DNA of 43,235 nucleotides from Rubrivivax sp. (GTDB lineage Bacteria > Pseudomonadota > Gammaproteobacteria > Burkholderiales > Burkholderiaceae_C), in the NCBI GenBank assembly GCA_027490215.1, contig JAIXYO010000021.1, forward strand, positions 1 to 43,235. Direction: 5' to 3'. Positions 16,069 to 26,365 of this stretch are shown piece after piece (the first letter of the stretch is position 1; every line of letters begins with the position of its first letter). The notes below the pieces were generated by a model, which made no database searches, was not told the DNA's origin, and worked only from the letters and a program-made list of their open reading frames with translations. Position numbers and translations under genes: made by a program.

Positions 16069-17291
16069 CCCGCCGCAACTTCCTCTTCCTGCAAGGCCCC
16101 GCCTCGCCTTTCTTTGCGCGGCTGGCTGATCGCGTCAGCGCGCTCGGGCACGGGGTGTTCCGGCTCAACTTTTGCGCGGGCGATCGCGCTTACTGGGGCA
16201 CGCGGCCGGCGTGGAGCCATCGGGGCGGCTCGCAGGGGCTGGCCGAGCGGCTAGAGGCGGCATACCGGACGCACGGCATCACCGATCAGGTTCTGTTTGG
16301 CGACCGGAGGCCGGTGCACCGCGCGGCGGTGGATCAGGGCACGGCATACAGCGTGCGCACCCATGTGTTCGAGGAAGGCTACTTCCGGCCGTGGTGGATC
16401 ACGCTTGAGCGCGACGGAGTGAATGCGCGTTCGCCGCTGCCGCGTGACGCTGCATGGTTTGCTGACACGGGCCGGCACCTCGCCGAGCCTGCGCTGCCGC
16501 GGCGCTTTGCCTCGCCGTTTCGGGTGCGCGCGGCACACGATGTGGCGTATCACGCGGCCGGGTTGCTCAATCCTGTGCTGTTTGCGGGATACCGCACCCA
16601 CGCGCCGGTCAGTGCGCCACTGGAGTACGCAGGCTATGTGCGACGATTTGGAACACTGCAGCTGATTGGCGCGCGTGATCGATCCCGAGCGCAGGCGCTA
16701 GCAGCATCGGGGCGCCCCTACTACCTGCTGCCGCTGCAGCTCAACGCCGACGCGCAGATCCGCGAGCACTCGGGCTTTGCGCACATGGGCGAGGTGATCG
16801 AGCAGGTGATGGCATCGTTCGCGCGCCATGCTCCGGGCGATGCGTGCCTGGTGATCAAGAACCATCCGCTCGATATGGCGCTGATGAACTTCGCGCGCAT
16901 CGTGCAGGCCTGCGAGCAGCGCTTCGCTCTGCAAGGGCGCATTTCATACCTCGAAGACGGCGACCTGACGACGCTGGTACGCCATGCGCGTGGCGTGGTC
17001 ACGGTCAACAGCACCGTGGGCCTGGTGGCGCTGGAGCACGGTACGCCCACGCTGGCGCTGGCCGCGGCGATTTACAACCTGCCTGGGCTCACGTTCGGAG
17101 GCGCGCTGAATGACTTCTGGCGTGCGCCCGAGCCGCCCGATGCGCAGCTCTTTGTGTGCTTCCGACGCGTGGTGATGCACGCCACCCAGATCAACGGCGG
17201 CCTGTATTGCCGCGAAGGCATCGGGATTTCTGTAGGCAATGCAAGCCGCGCCTTGTTGGCCGATCGTTCCCCACTGGAGTGTTTGTCATGA
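16065..17291 (+). CDS. kpsS: KpsS-like capsule polysaccharide biosynthesis protein
   Basis: 408 residues. NFLFLQGPASPFFARLADRVSALGHGVFRLNFCAGDRAYW is the hallmark KpsS/LipB/WcbO N-terminus. Later motifs include VIKNHPLD, VTVNSTVGLVALEHGTPTLAL and ICREGIGIS-like LYCREGIGISV. KpsS proteins are Kdo transferases that start the linker on phosphatidylglycerol for ABC-dependent capsules. This implies that the neighbouring cluster makes a group-2-like capsule. The start is TTG at 16065, overlapping the previous stop (TTGA). KpsC is not in the window. Confidence 0.88.
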   Translation: MTRRNFLFLQGPASPFFARLADRVSALGHGVFRLNFCAGDRAYWGTRPAWSHRGGSQGLAERLEAAYRTHGITDQVLFGDRRPVHRAAVDQGTAYSVRTHVFEEGYFRPWWITLERDGVNARSPLPRDAAWFADTGRHLAEPALPRRFASPFRVRAAHDVAYHAAGLLNPVLFAGYRTHAPVSAPLEYAGYVRRFGTLQLIGARDRSRAQALAASGRPYYLLPLQLNADAQIREHSGFAHMGEVIEQVMASFARHAPGDACLVIKNHPLDMALMNFARIVQACEQRFALQGRISYLEDGDLTTLVRHARGVVTVNSTVGLVALEHGTPTLALAAAIYNLPGLTFGGALNDFWRAPEPPDAQLFVCFRRVVMHATQINGGLYCREGIGISVGNASRALLADRSPLECLS

Positions 17292-18049
17292 GTCAATGCG
17301 TGCTGATCACGGGAGCCACCGGTGGCATCGGCGGGGCGCTGGCGGAGGCTTATGCCGCACCCGGCGTCACGCTGATCCTTCAGGGGCGCAAGGCGGATCG
17401 GCTGGGTGAGCTGGCCGAGCAGTGCGAGTCGCGTGGCGCGCGCGTGCTCACACAGGTGCTCGATGTACGCGACCGCGTGGCGTTGGCCACCTGGCTGCGT
17501 GCGATGAGCGAGACCCTGGCGCCCGACCTGGTGATCGTCAACGCCGGCGTCAACACCAACATCGGCCCCGACGGACGCGGTGAGCCATGGGACGAGGTCG
17601 AAGCGCTGATCCAGGTCAACGTGCTGGCCGCCATGGCCACAGTGGATGCGGTGCTGCCTGCGATGCGCTCGCGTGGCCACGGGCAGATCGCTCTCATCAG
17701 CTCGCTGGCTGCGTGGTTCGGCCTGCCGGTCACGCCGAGTTATTGCGCGAGCAAGGCGGCGGTCAAGGCCTACGGCGAGGCGCTGCGCGGCTGGCTGGCA
17801 CCCGAGGGCATCAGAGTGAGCGTGGTCATGCCGGGTTATGTGGACTCAGCGATGTGCAGCGCAATGCCCGGGCCGAAGCCACTGCTGTGGTCGCCCGAGC
17901 GCGCAGCACGCACCATACGCCGAAGGCTCGCACGTAACAGCGCGCGCATCACGTTTCCGTTTCCGCTGGACTGGGGCACCTGGTGGTTGACGGTGCTGCC
18001 GGCGGCCATTTCCACCCGCATCGTGGGCTGGATCGGCTACCGTGACTGA
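17288..18049 (+). CDS. Short-chain dehydrogenase/reductase (capsule cluster, WcbP-like)
   Basis: 253 residues. VLITGATGGIGGALAEAY is the TGxxxGxG cofactor loop (NAD(P)H), VNAGVN follows as the NAG motif, SSLAAWFGLPVTPSYCASKAA contains the catalytic Ser and YxxxK, and MPGYVDSAM follows as usual. It probably oxidises or reduces a sugar or lipid precursor; substrate unknown. The C-terminus has a hydrophobic stretch (DWGTWWLTVLPAAISTRIVGWIG) that may touch the membrane. ATG 17288 overlaps the kpsS stop (ATGA). The order kpsS-SDR-WcbQ-like resembles capsule loci of Burkholderia. Confidence 0.85.
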   Translation: MSQCVLITGATGGIGGALAEAYAAPGVTLILQGRKADRLGELAEQCESRGARVLTQVLDVRDRVALATWLRAMSETLAPDLVIVNAGVNTNIGPDGRGEPWDEVEALIQVNVLAAMATVDAVLPAMRSRGHGQIALISSLAAWFGLPVTPSYCASKAAVKAYGEALRGWLAPEGIRVSVVMPGYVDSAMCSAMPGPKPLLWSPERAARTIRRRLARNSARITFPFPLDWGTWWLTVLPAAISTRIVGWIGYRD

Positions 18050-19583
18050 TGCCTCGGCGGTGTGGCTGGCGTTCGCCTGCGGGCTGGCGCTGTCGGGAGG
18101 CATCGAGCGCTGGATGACGCCGCAGCCGCCATGGCGCAGACCATGGGGCAGTTGGGCCATTCAGGCCGGGGTGTACGGGCTGGCGCATGGCGTGCTGGTG
18201 CTTCTGCTGGGGCACCCGTGGTTTGCCGCCGCGGTGGTGTGCGCGCTGATGCTGGTGGTGGTGGTGGTCAATAACGCCAAGGTACGCGCGCTGCGCGAGC
18301 CTTTTGTTTTCGCCGATTACGAGTACTTCACCGACGCCATTCGCCACCCGCGGCTGTTCGTGCCGTTTCTCGGCTGGGGCAATGCGCTGGCGATCGCGGT
18401 GGGCGTGGTGGCCGCTGTGGTGCTGGGTCTGCGCGTGGAACCGGCGCCAGAACAGCGCTGGGCACTGTCAGGGCAGCTCGGTGCGGTGCTCGGACTGATC
18501 GCCACAGCGGCGCTGTGCCTGGCGGCCGGCGCACGCCAGGCGGTGCGCCTGAGCTTCGATCCAGAGCGCGATGTGGTCGGCCTGGGGCTCGTCGCCAGTC
18601 TGTGGCACGGCGCGATGGCGGCGCGCCGGGCGCCGCCGGTGCTGGCATCGCCGTTCGATGAGGCTTTGATGGCTCAGCCCTTGAACCCTTTGGATCCATC
18701 GCCGATGCTGCCGCATCTGGTGGCGGTGCAAAGTGAATCGTTCTTCGACCCGCGGACTTTATGCCCGAGCATCAGGCGCGGTGTGCTGGCCGAGTTCGAC
18801 AACCTGGCCGCGTCGGCCCTGATGCATGGCACGCTGCAGGTGCCAGCCTGGGGCGCGAACACCGTGCGCAGCGAGTTCGCATTTCTCTCGGGGCTGGACG
18901 ACGCGCTGCTGGGTGCGCACAGCTTCAACCCGTACCACGCGGTAGCTGGCGGATGGCCGGTTCCCACGCTGGCGGGGTTCCTCAAGCACCGTGGTTACCG
19001 CACGGTGTGTATCCACCCGTATCCGGCGAGCTTTTATCAGCGCGACCGTGTCTATCCGCTGCTCGGGTTCGATGAGTTCATCGACATCCGCGCGTTTGCC
19101 GAGGCCGATCGCTGCGGTCCGTTCGTGGGCGATGCCGCAGTAGCCGCCAAGATCACCGCGATCGTGGAGTCGTCGAGCGTGCCAGTGTTCGTGTTTGCGA
19201 TCACGATGGAAAACCACGGCCCGCTGCACCTCGAAAAAGCGACGCCCGGGGATGTGGCCGACCTCTACATCGATGCGCCGCCGCCCGGCTGCGAGACACT
19301 CACGATTTACCTGCGTCACCTGCGCAACGCCGACCGCATGATTGGCGCACTGCGCCACAGCCTCGGCCGCAGCCAGCGGCCTGCCAGCCTGTGCTGGTTC
19401 GGCGACCACGTGCCCAGCATGCCGGATGTCTATGACGCGCTGGGGGCACCCGCCGGACCGACTGGTTTTGCGCTCTGGTCCACGCGCGCGACACACCAGA
19501 CCGACCCCGTGGCGCTGGCCGCCCACCAGTTGGCTGTCGAATGGCTGCGCGGTGCAGGGTTGATGGGCAAGATCAGCGCCTGA
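18042..19583 (+). CDS. WcbQ-like membrane protein with LtaS/sulfatase-type catalytic domain
   Basis: 513 residues. Residues 1 to about 170 contain several membrane helices. The rest is an alkaline-phosphatase-fold domain of the LtaS (phosphoglycerol transferase) type: VQSESFFD (metal-binding Glu), GANTVRSEFAFLSG (probable nucleophile Thr), MENHGP and FGDHVPSM (metal-binding Asp-His). Such enzymes move a phospho-alcohol head group from a phospholipid to a glycan or lipid outside the membrane. The GTG start at 18042 overlaps the SDR stop by eight bases. It is the last gene of the capsule set. The exact reaction is unknown. Confidence 0.8.
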   Translation: MTDASAVWLAFACGLALSGGIERWMTPQPPWRRPWGSWAIQAGVYGLAHGVLVLLLGHPWFAAAVVCALMLVVVVVNNAKVRALREPFVFADYEYFTDAIRHPRLFVPFLGWGNALAIAVGVVAAVVLGLRVEPAPEQRWALSGQLGAVLGLIATAALCLAAGARQAVRLSFDPERDVVGLGLVASLWHGAMAARRAPPVLASPFDEALMAQPLNPLDPSPMLPHLVAVQSESFFDPRTLCPSIRRGVLAEFDNLAASALMHGTLQVPAWGANTVRSEFAFLSGLDDALLGAHSFNPYHAVAGGWPVPTLAGFLKHRGYRTVCIHPYPASFYQRDRVYPLLGFDEFIDIRAFAEADRCGPFVGDAAVAAKITAIVESSSVPVFVFAITMENHGPLHLEKATPGDVADLYIDAPPPGCETLTIYLRHLRNADRMIGALRHSLGRSQRPASLCWFGDHVPSMPDVYDALGAPAGPTGFALWSTRATHQTDPVALAAHQLAVEWLRGAGLMGKISA

Positions 19584-19601
19584 GGACGGTTGCCGTGTCC
19601 C

Positions 19602-19670
19602 TTACTGCTCGCCTGTTTCCATCTGGTTGCGCCCAGATCGCTTGGCGCGGCACAGGGCGGCGATCGATCG
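19602..19670 (-). pseudogene. Possible relic of a GGDEF-domain C-terminus
   Basis: The minus strand reads SIAALCRAKRSGRNQMETGEQ then TAA (19602-19604). ALYRAK(R/S)xGRNxxE is the standard last helix of diguanylate cyclases; the intact GGDEF gene at 25461-26174 has QLYRAKSEGRNRVC. No further GGDEF sequence is visible upstream, so at most a tail remains. The match is short, so confidence is moderate. The rest of 19584-19778 shows nothing recognisable. Confidence 0.4.
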
Positions 19671-19778
19671 ACTGGTCGGGGTGTACTGCAAAGGCAGGCG
19701 CCGAGGCCGTACGGCACAGAAGAGATGGGCAAGCTTGCCCGTCGCCCGCGGGCCCGCACCACGCGCGGCTCAGGCAAG

Positions 19779-19803
19779 AAAAAGCCCTCCACGAGGGAGG
19801 GCT
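19779..19803 (-). terminator. Rho-independent terminator after tRNA-Ser
   Basis: On the minus strand an 8-bp GC-rich stem (AGCCCTCC / GGAGGGCT, arms 19796-19803 and 19783-19790) with a five-base loop is followed by a run of T (complement of AAAAA, 19779-19783). It starts ten bases after the tRNA CCA end. Confidence 0.88.
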
Positions 19804-19811
19804 CAGACTTG

Positions 19812-19900
<89 letters not shown>

Positions 19901-19978
19901 AGCACATTCGATGCTGCCGGTTGGTCGAAACCGGAACTCGGAATTCTAGCTCAGGGCACGGCGCCAACTCCCCCGGCT

Positions 19979-21361
<1,383 letters not shown>

Positions 21362-22327
21362 TCAGCCCGCGGCCTGCATCGACTTGTCACCCAGCCCCAT
21401 CGGCAGCGGGAAATGGACAGTCTCCAGCACACCCGGCATGCTGCGTACCGAGACCGCGCCCAGCGAACGCAGCCGCTCGACCACCTGCTTGACCAGGATC
21501 TCCGGTGCCGACGCTCCAGCGGTCAGGCCGACTCGGCTTTTGCCGACGAACCATTCGGGCTTCAGGTCCTCGGCCGAGTCGACCATGTACGCATCGGTAC
21601 CCAGCCGCTGGGCGACTTCGCGCAGCCGGTTGCTGTTCGAACTGCTGAGGCTGCCCACCACTACCACCACATCGACATTCGGTGCCAGCACCTTGACCGC
21701 GTCCTGCCGGTTCTGCGTGGCGTAGCAGATGTCCTGCTGCTTGGGCTCGCGCACGTTCGGGAAACGGCGTTTCACCGCGGCCAGGATTTCGGCTGCATCG
21801 TCGACCGACAGCGTGGTCTGCGTGACCACCGCCAGTTGGGCCGCTGCACCGACAGGCACCCGTTCGACATCCTCCACGTCCTCGACGAGGTGGATGCCCT
21901 CGCTGAGTTGACCGATCGTGCCTTCAACCTCCGGATGCCCTTTGTGGCCGATCATGATGAAGTCATAGCCCTCCTTGCGCAGCTTGGCCATCTCGACGTG
22001 TACCTTCGTCACCAGCGGACAGGTGGCGTCGAAAACCGTGAAGCCACGCTCCGCCGCTTCGCGGCGGATCGCCTGCGACACGCCATGTGCGCTGAACACC
22101 AGCGTCGCGCCAGGAGGCACCTCGGCGAGGTCCTCGATGAAGATGGCGCCCTTGGTCTTGAGGTCGTTGACAACGTAGGTGTTGTGCACGATCTCATGGC
22201 GGACGTAGATCGGCGCTCCGAACTTCGTGATCGCGCGTTCGACGATCTCGATCGCACGATCGACCCCGGCGCAGAAGCCGCGTGGCTCGGCCAGCAGCAC
22301 TTCCTCAACTCGGATCTCGGCACTCAT
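21362..22327 (-). CDS. ispH: 4-hydroxy-3-methylbut-2-enyl diphosphate reductase
   Basis: Last step of the MEP pathway: reduces HMBPP to IPP and DMAPP using a [4Fe-4S] cluster. About 321 residues. Cluster cysteines lie in [14 protein letters not shown] (near residue 19), [11 protein letters not shown] and [31 protein letters not shown] and SSNSNRL are conserved substrate-site segments. ATG 22327 overlaps the stop of fkpB (TGATGA arrangement); a GTG at 22330 is also in frame. Organised with fkpB as in many proteobacteria. Confidence 0.97.
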   Translation of the reverse strand: MSAEIRVEEVLLAEPRGFCAGVDRAIEIVERAITKFGAPIYVRHEIVHNTYVVNDLKTKGAIFIEDLAEVPPGATLVFSAHGVSQAIRREAAERGFTVFDATCPLVTKVHVEMAKLRKEGYDFIMIGHKGHPEVEGTIGQLSEGIHLVEDVEDVERVPVGAAAQLAVVTQTTLSVDDAAEILAAVKRRFPNVREPKQQDICYATQNRQDAVKVLAPNVDVVVVVGSLSSSNSNRLREVAQRLGTDAYMVDSAEDLKPEWFVGKSRVGLTAGASAPEILVKQVVERLRSLGAVSVRSMPGVLETVHFPLPMGLGDKSMQAAG

Positions 22328-22770
22328 CACAAAACTCCAATCAGATGCACTTCGAAGGTCACCGGCTGACCCGCCAGCGGGTGGTTGAAGTCAAATTCGA
22401 CCCAGTCTTCACCGACCGCGCGCACCACGCCAGCATAGGCACCCTGCCCGTCGGGCGTCGGGAACTGCACCACGTCGCCGCAGTGGTACTGCTCATCGGG
22501 GTCACCCAGCTCGTCGAGCATCGCACGCTTGACGCGTTGCAGCAGTTCGGGGTTGCGCGTACCAAAGGCCTCACCGGCGGCCAGCTCGAAGGTGGCACGC
22601 GTGCCTTCGGGCAGACCGATCAGGCGTGCTTCCATCGCGGGAGCGAGCTCGCCAGTGCCCAGCGACAAGGTGGCGGGCTTGTCGGCAAAGGTGTTGATGA
22701 TGTCGTTGCCGTCCGGTCCGGCCAGCCGGTAGTGCAGCGTGAGGAAGGAGCCCGCGAGGACAGAGTTCAA
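22327..22770 (-). CDS. fkpB: FKBP-type peptidyl-prolyl isomerase (SlpA)
   Basis: 147 residues. [42 protein letters not shown] is the FKBP strand-helix core with the IF (insert-in-flap) arrangement, and [24 protein letters not shown] is the diagnostic SlpA end. It acts as a cytoplasmic prolyl isomerase/chaperone. No ATG exists near the family N-terminus, so TTG at 22770 is chosen; the open frame upstream runs through the antisense of radC and is not part of the protein. Coupled to ispH by overlap. Confidence 0.92.
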   Translation of the reverse strand: MNSVLAGSFLTLHYRLAGPDGNDIINTFADKPATLSLGTGELAPAMEARLIGLPEGTRATFELAAGEAFGTRNPELLQRVKRAMLDELGDPDEQYHCGDVVQFPTPDGQGAYAGVVRAVGEDWVEFDFNHPLAGQPVTFEVHLIGVL

Positions 22771-22860
22771 GGGCGTGCCCGGTTGAAGGTTGGATAGACT
22801 GAGTCGAATTTTACGAGTCGTCGTCGCCAGCCACCCGGCGCGACACCACGGCAAGCATTC

Positions 22861-23535
22861 ATGGTGCTCAAAGACATTCCCGCCGCAGCCCGACCACGCG
22901 AAAAGCTGCTGACGCTGGGGCCGTCCGCGCTGGCCGATGCCGAGCTGATCGCCTTGCTGCTGCGCACCGGGCTGCGGGGAACATCGGTCTTGCAACTGGC
23001 GCAGCAGCTGCTCGACGCCTTCGGCGGTCTCCACGGCCTGCTGCAGGCCAGTGCAGCCGATTTGAAGCGCATCAAGGGCCTGGGCCCCGCCAAGCGGGCG
23101 GAGATCGCTGCCGTGATGGAGCTGGCGCGCCGCTCGCTGGCGCAGCGCCTGGCCCAACGCACCGTGATGTCGTCGCCGCAGCAGGTGAAGGACTTCCTGC
23201 GCCTGCAGCTGGCGCACGAGGGCCAGGAGGTGTTCGCAGTGATGTTCCTCGACGTGCAGAACCAGTTGCTGCAGTTCGAGCCGATGTTCCGTGGCACGCT
23301 GAGCCAGACCAGCGTCTACCCGCGCGAAGTCGTCAAGCGCGCTCTGGCGGTGCAGGCGAGTGCGGTGATCCTGGCGCACAACCACCCTTCTGGTATCGCC
23401 GAGCCGTCGCGGGCCGATGAGTTTCTGACGCAGACGCTGAAGCAGGCCCTCCAACTGATCGATGTGCGCGTGATCGACCATCTGGTGGTCGGCGGCGACC
23501 AGGCGATCTCGTTTGCCGAGCGAGGCCTGCTGTGA
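22861..23535 (+). CDS. radC: RadC family protein (JAB/MPN domain)
   Basis: 224 residues. The N-terminal helix-hairpin-helix part ([25 protein letters not shown], about 68-92) is followed by the JAMM-like metalloprotease-fold domain with HNHPSG (His173, His175) and Asp186. Despite the name, a repair role is not established; the biochemical function is unknown. It is transcribed divergently from fkpB with 90 bases between, and overlaps the next gene by four bases (GTGA). Confidence 0.95.
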   Translation: MVLKDIPAAARPREKLLTLGPSALADAELIALLLRTGLRGTSVLQLAQQLLDAFGGLHGLLQASAADLKRIKGLGPAKRAEIAAVMELARRSLAQRLAQRTVMSSPQQVKDFLRLQLAHEGQEVFAVMFLDVQNQLLQFEPMFRGTLSQTSVYPREVVKRALAVQASAVILAHNHPSGIAEPSRADEFLTQTLKQALQLIDVRVIDHLVVGGDQAISFAERGLL

Positions 23536-24245
23536 CTCCACCGCGCCGCGTGCGAAGCCTGCAGGACCTGGCCACGCTGAAGAAGACCCTGGCCAAGGAT
23601 GCTGCCGAAGCAGCGCGGCGCGAAGCCGAAGCGCGTGCGGAGGCCGCACGCGCGCAGCGCGAGCGCCACCTGTTCGAGCACACCGTCGGGCCGGTGCTGC
23701 CGTTGCGCCGCGTGGCGGCGATGCCGCTGGCGCGACCGCGCGTTGAACCGCTGCCGCGCCAGCGCGAACGCGATGAGGCGGCGGTGCTTCGCGAGGCAAT
23801 CTCCGATGAGTTCGATGTCGAGTCACTGCTCGAAACCGATGACGCGCTGTCGTGGCGTGGCGAGGGCATCGGGCCAGAAGTGGTGCGCAAGCTGCGGCGC
23901 GGCGTGTGGGCGATCCAGGCGCAGCTCGACCTGCACGGTCTGCGGCGAGACGAAGCGCGCGAGCAACTCGCCAGCTTCCTGCGGGAGGCCGTGCGTCATG
24001 GACTGCGCTGCGTGCGGGTGATCCACGGCAAGGGCAATGGCTCACCAGGGCGTGAGCCGGTGCTGAAGTCGAAGGTCAAGACCTGGCTGGTGCAGAAGAG
24101 CGAGGTCATTGCCTTCGCGCATGCACGCGCGGCCGATGGCGGCAACGGCGCGCTTCTGGTGCTGCTGAAACCCACCGGGCCGTCCCAATCACCGAAGCCT
24201 GAGAGTGCACCGACGCGGCGAACACCCCGCGTGGACGGGCGCTAG
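23532..24245 (+). CDS. Smr-domain protein
   Basis: 237 residues. An Ala/Glu/Arg-rich helical N-terminus (residues 10-50, probable coiled coil) leads to the Smr domain: [12 protein letters not shown] (132-143) and VIHGKGNGS (163-171). Smr domains are nucleases or nucleic-acid-binding modules; stand-alone bacterial members have been linked to DNA nicking and to rescue of collided ribosomes. GTG 23532 overlaps the radC stop. The C-terminal 30 residues are low-complexity and Pro/Arg-rich. Confidence 0.9.
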   Translation: MTPPRRVRSLQDLATLKKTLAKDAAEAARREAEARAEAARAQRERHLFEHTVGPVLPLRRVAAMPLARPRVEPLPRQRERDEAAVLREAISDEFDVESLLETDDALSWRGEGIGPEVVRKLRRGVWAIQAQLDLHGLRRDEAREQLASFLREAVRHGLRCVRVIHGKGNGSPGREPVLKSKVKTWLVQKSEVIAFAHARAADGGNGALLVLLKPTGPSQSPKPESAPTRRTPRVDGR

Positions 24246-24262
24246 CGCCTGATCTCAGGCGC
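24245..24262. repeat. Inverted repeat between convergent genes
   Basis: A perfect inverted repeat GCGCCTGA-TC-TCAGGCGC sits at the junction of the convergent smr and globin genes, overlapping both ends. It could slow transcription from either side, but no T-run follows on either strand, so a classical terminator is not shown. Confidence 0.4.
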
Positions 24263-24638
24263 CCTTGTTGCGCATCCAGTCGGCGGTGCCAAAGAACGAC
24301 TCGGTCAATCGCACCGACATCGCTTCGTCAAAACTCAGTTCGCGCATGGCCTGACTCATGCAGGCCATCCACTGATCGCGTTCAGCGATGCCGATCGCAT
24401 ACGGCAGATGTCGGGCCCGCAGCCTGGGATGACCGAACTTCTCGACGTAGAGCTGCGGTCCCCCGAGCCAGCCGCACAAGAACCAGTGCAGCTTGTCCCG
24501 CGAGCTGTCGAGTACGTCGGGATGCAGCGCACGCAAGCCGGCGAATGCCGGCTCGAGGTCCATCAGATCGTAGAAACGGTCGACGAGCTGCCGCACTGCG
24601 GGCTCGCCGCCAAGTGCCGCGAACGGAGTGGCACTCAC
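24255..24638 (-). CDS. Group II truncated haemoglobin
   Basis: 127 residues. Tyr23 (B10, RFYDLMD), the proximal His77 in PRLRARHLPYAIG and Trp90 (G8, RDQWMACM) define group II truncated globins. They bind O2, NO or sulfide reversibly and are tied to NO/oxidative protection; the physiological role here is unknown. The GTG start overlaps the flhG stop by four bases (GTGA), so it is the last gene of the GGDEF-flhG-globin transcript. Confidence 0.93.
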   Translation of the reverse strand: MSATPFAALGGEPAVRQLVDRFYDLMDLEPAFAGLRALHPDVLDSSRDKLHWFLCGWLGGPQLYVEKFGHPRLRARHLPYAIGIAERDQWMACMSQAMRELSFDEAMSVRLTESFFGTADWMRNKGA

Positions 24639-25450
24639 CCGAGCAGTTTGTCGGCCAACGCCCCGACGCCCAGGGCCGCCGGGCTGCCTGGCAAGGCCTC
24701 CATCAGCAGCTGGCGCTTCAGGATCGCCTCGCGCACTGCCGGATCGATCGGCACCTCGCCAGCGAGGTCGAGCTTCAACGATTCGTTCTCGTCCCCGAGC
24801 ATCGGCGACACATAGCGATCGATGACCTGCTGCAACTGGCCGCGAATGGTGCGCCCCTCACCTGCGCGAGCCACCTGGTTCACCACCAGCTTGATGACAC
24901 GCCGACCCTGCTGGGTTGCCAGCACCTTGATGGTGGCGTAGGCGTCGGTGAGCGAGGTCGGCTCGGGTGTGGCCACCACCATCACTTCATCGGCCAGCGA
25001 GACCGCGAACAGCACCACATCGGAAATGCCCGCACCGGTGTCAAGGATGATGCAATCGAAGCGCGGCTTCATCTTCTCGATGATGTCCAGCAGCTGCTCG
25101 CGAACGTCATTGGTCAGCCGCGAATACTCGACGAGCCCGGAGCCCGCCAGCAGCACCGAGAAGCCACCCGGCGCCGGCAGGATCGCCGCCTCCAGATCGC
25201 ATTTGCCGGTGAACACATCGTGCAGCGTGTTCTTCGGGAACAGGTTCAGCACCACATCGAGGTTGGCCAGACCCAGGTCGGCATCGAGCACCAGCACGCG
25301 CTGGCCCCGGCGCGACAGCGCAGCGGCCAGGTTGGCCGAGATGAAAGTCTTGCCAACGCCGCCCTTGCCGCTGGTCACGGCAATCGTGCGCGCACGGCGA
25401 CCGCTGGCTTGCGGGCTGGGTTGGGCGGTGGTATCGGTCGGCGAGGTCAT
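24635..25450 (-). CDS. flhG: FlhG/MinD-family ATPase (flagellar number control)
   Basis: 271 residues. SGKGGVGKTFISANLA is the deviant Walker A (MinD type). LVLDADLGLANLDVVLNL and IILDTGAGISDVVLF are switch/Walker B regions, and ATPEPTSLTDAYATIKVL is the signature of the FlhG/YlxH subgroup rather than cell-division MinD. FlhG limits flagellar number, usually with FlhF, which is not in the window. ATG 25450 is used because the conserved fold begins about 22 residues later; the longer open frame reads into the GGDEF gene. Its position next to chemotaxis genes supports the motility role. Confidence 0.85.
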   Translation of the reverse strand: MTSPTDTTAQPSPQASGRRARTIAVTSGKGGVGKTFISANLAAALSRRGQRVLVLDADLGLANLDVVLNLFPKNTLHDVFTGKCDLEAAILPAPGGFSVLLAGSGLVEYSRLTNDVREQLLDIIEKMKPRFDCIILDTGAGISDVVLFAVSLADEVMVVATPEPTSLTDAYATIKVLATQQGRRVIKLVVNQVARAGEGRTIRGQLQQVIDRYVSPMLGDENESLKLDLAGEVPIDPAVREAILKRQLLMEALPGSPAALGVGALADKLLG

Positions 25451-25460
25451 GTCGGGAAAG

Positions 25461-26174
25461 TCATTCAAGGTCCTGGAACTGGGAATTGCCGAACAGCATC
25501 CCCTTCTCTTCGGCACTGACCTGGACCACTGGAGCATGTTCGAGGCAAACGCGGTTGCGGCCCTCGGATTTGGCACGGTAGAGCTGGCGGTCGGCGCGCT
25601 CGACCCACATGGCGGCTGAGGAGCGCACCCACTGAGGTGCAAAAGCCCCGCCAATGCTGATGGTGACCGGCACGTCAACACCTGGAGCGACGTTCACGGG
25701 GCGCCGCTCGACCTTGGCACGGATCCGCTCTGCCACGTTGAGGCCGAAGGTCGCCGGGCAGTTGGGCAGGATGATGGCGAACTCCTCCCCGCCATAGCGC
25801 GCCACGGTGTCCATCGGGCGCACGCAGTCTTGCAACGCTGCGGCCACCACCTTGAGAACCTGGTCACCGGCAGGGTGGCCGAAGGTGTCGTTGACGCGCT
25901 TGAAGTGGTCGATATCGGCCATCAGCACGAGCGCCGGCTCCCCGGCACGGGCCACCCGATCGATTTCCCGGGTGATGGTCAATTCGAACTGGCGGCGATT
26001 GGCCAGCCCGGTCATCGCGTCACGGCTGGACAGGTCGCACAGCGCGTCAACCACCGCCTGCAGCCACGGCGTCGAGCCGGGCTCTGCATCCACGTTGAGC
26101 TCACGGCCGGCCTGCTTCAGCAGCAACAAGGCTGTTTGAAGTTGCAGCTCGGCGGTCAGGTCAGTGGTGGACAT
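25461..26174 (-). CDS. Diguanylate cyclase (GGDEF domain)
   Basis: 237 residues. The short helical N-terminus (about 1-70) is not recognised. The GGDEF domain carries GGEEF in the active site and an intact inhibitory I-site, RPMD, exactly five residues before it. It is predicted to make c-di-GMP from two GTP and to be product-inhibited. ATG 26174 is preferred; GTG 26189 is in frame. It lies 10 bases upstream of flhG and divergent from cheR, and a sigma-28-like promoter may precede it, which would link c-di-GMP to flagellar control. Confidence 0.9.
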   Translation of the reverse strand: MSTTDLTAELQLQTALLLLKQAGRELNVDAEPGSTPWLQAVVDALCDLSSRDAMTGLANRRQFELTITREIDRVARAGEPALVLMADIDHFKRVNDTFGHPAGDQVLKVVAAALQDCVRPMDTVARYGGEEFAIILPNCPATFGLNVAERIRAKVERRPVNVAPGVDVPVTISIGGAFAPQWVRSSAAMWVERADRQLYRAKSEGRNRVCLEHAPVVQVSAEEKGMLFGNSQFQDLE

Positions 26175-26189
26175 CGGTTGGACAGGCAC

Positions 26190-26216
26190 GAATCGGCCAA
26201 ACAGGCGTTCAGTCTA
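26190..26216 (-). promoter_or_regulatory. Possible sigma-28 promoter for the GGDEF gene
   Basis: On the minus strand TAGACTGA-N11-GCCGATTC fits the FliA consensus TAAAGTTT-N11-GCCGATAA in spacing and in 6 of 8 bases of the -10, but the -35 is weaker. It would leave a very short leader before ATG 26174, so it is only a candidate. Confidence 0.4.
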
Positions 26217-26297
26217 GCGGTGTCGCAAAACGTAACGGCTTGGTTCAGAGCGGCAAATCCGCGGCAGTTCGGGGGATCAAGCCGCGCGCTCGCCGAT

Positions 26298-26324
26298 TCA
26301 AGTCGCCCAGCGCCCTGCCGATAA
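26298..26324 (+). promoter_or_regulatory. Sigma-28 (FliA) promoter for cheR-cheD-cheB
   Basis: TCAAGTCG (26298-26305), eleven bases, then GCCGATAA (26317-26324). The -10 equals the FliA consensus base for base and the spacing is exact; the -35 keeps the core. It lies 41 bases before the cheR ATG. This puts the adaptation genes under late flagellar control. Confidence 0.85.
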
Positions 26325-26365
26325 AGAGCCATGTTTCCCACGCCGCCCACTCGGAGCGCTCGACG

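Noticed and set aside
22771-24045. Long minus-strand open frame extending fkpB to 572 residues
   Set aside because: It runs antisense through radC and smr, whose protein motifs are clear. The extra 425 residues are Arg/Ala-rich antisense translation without family features.
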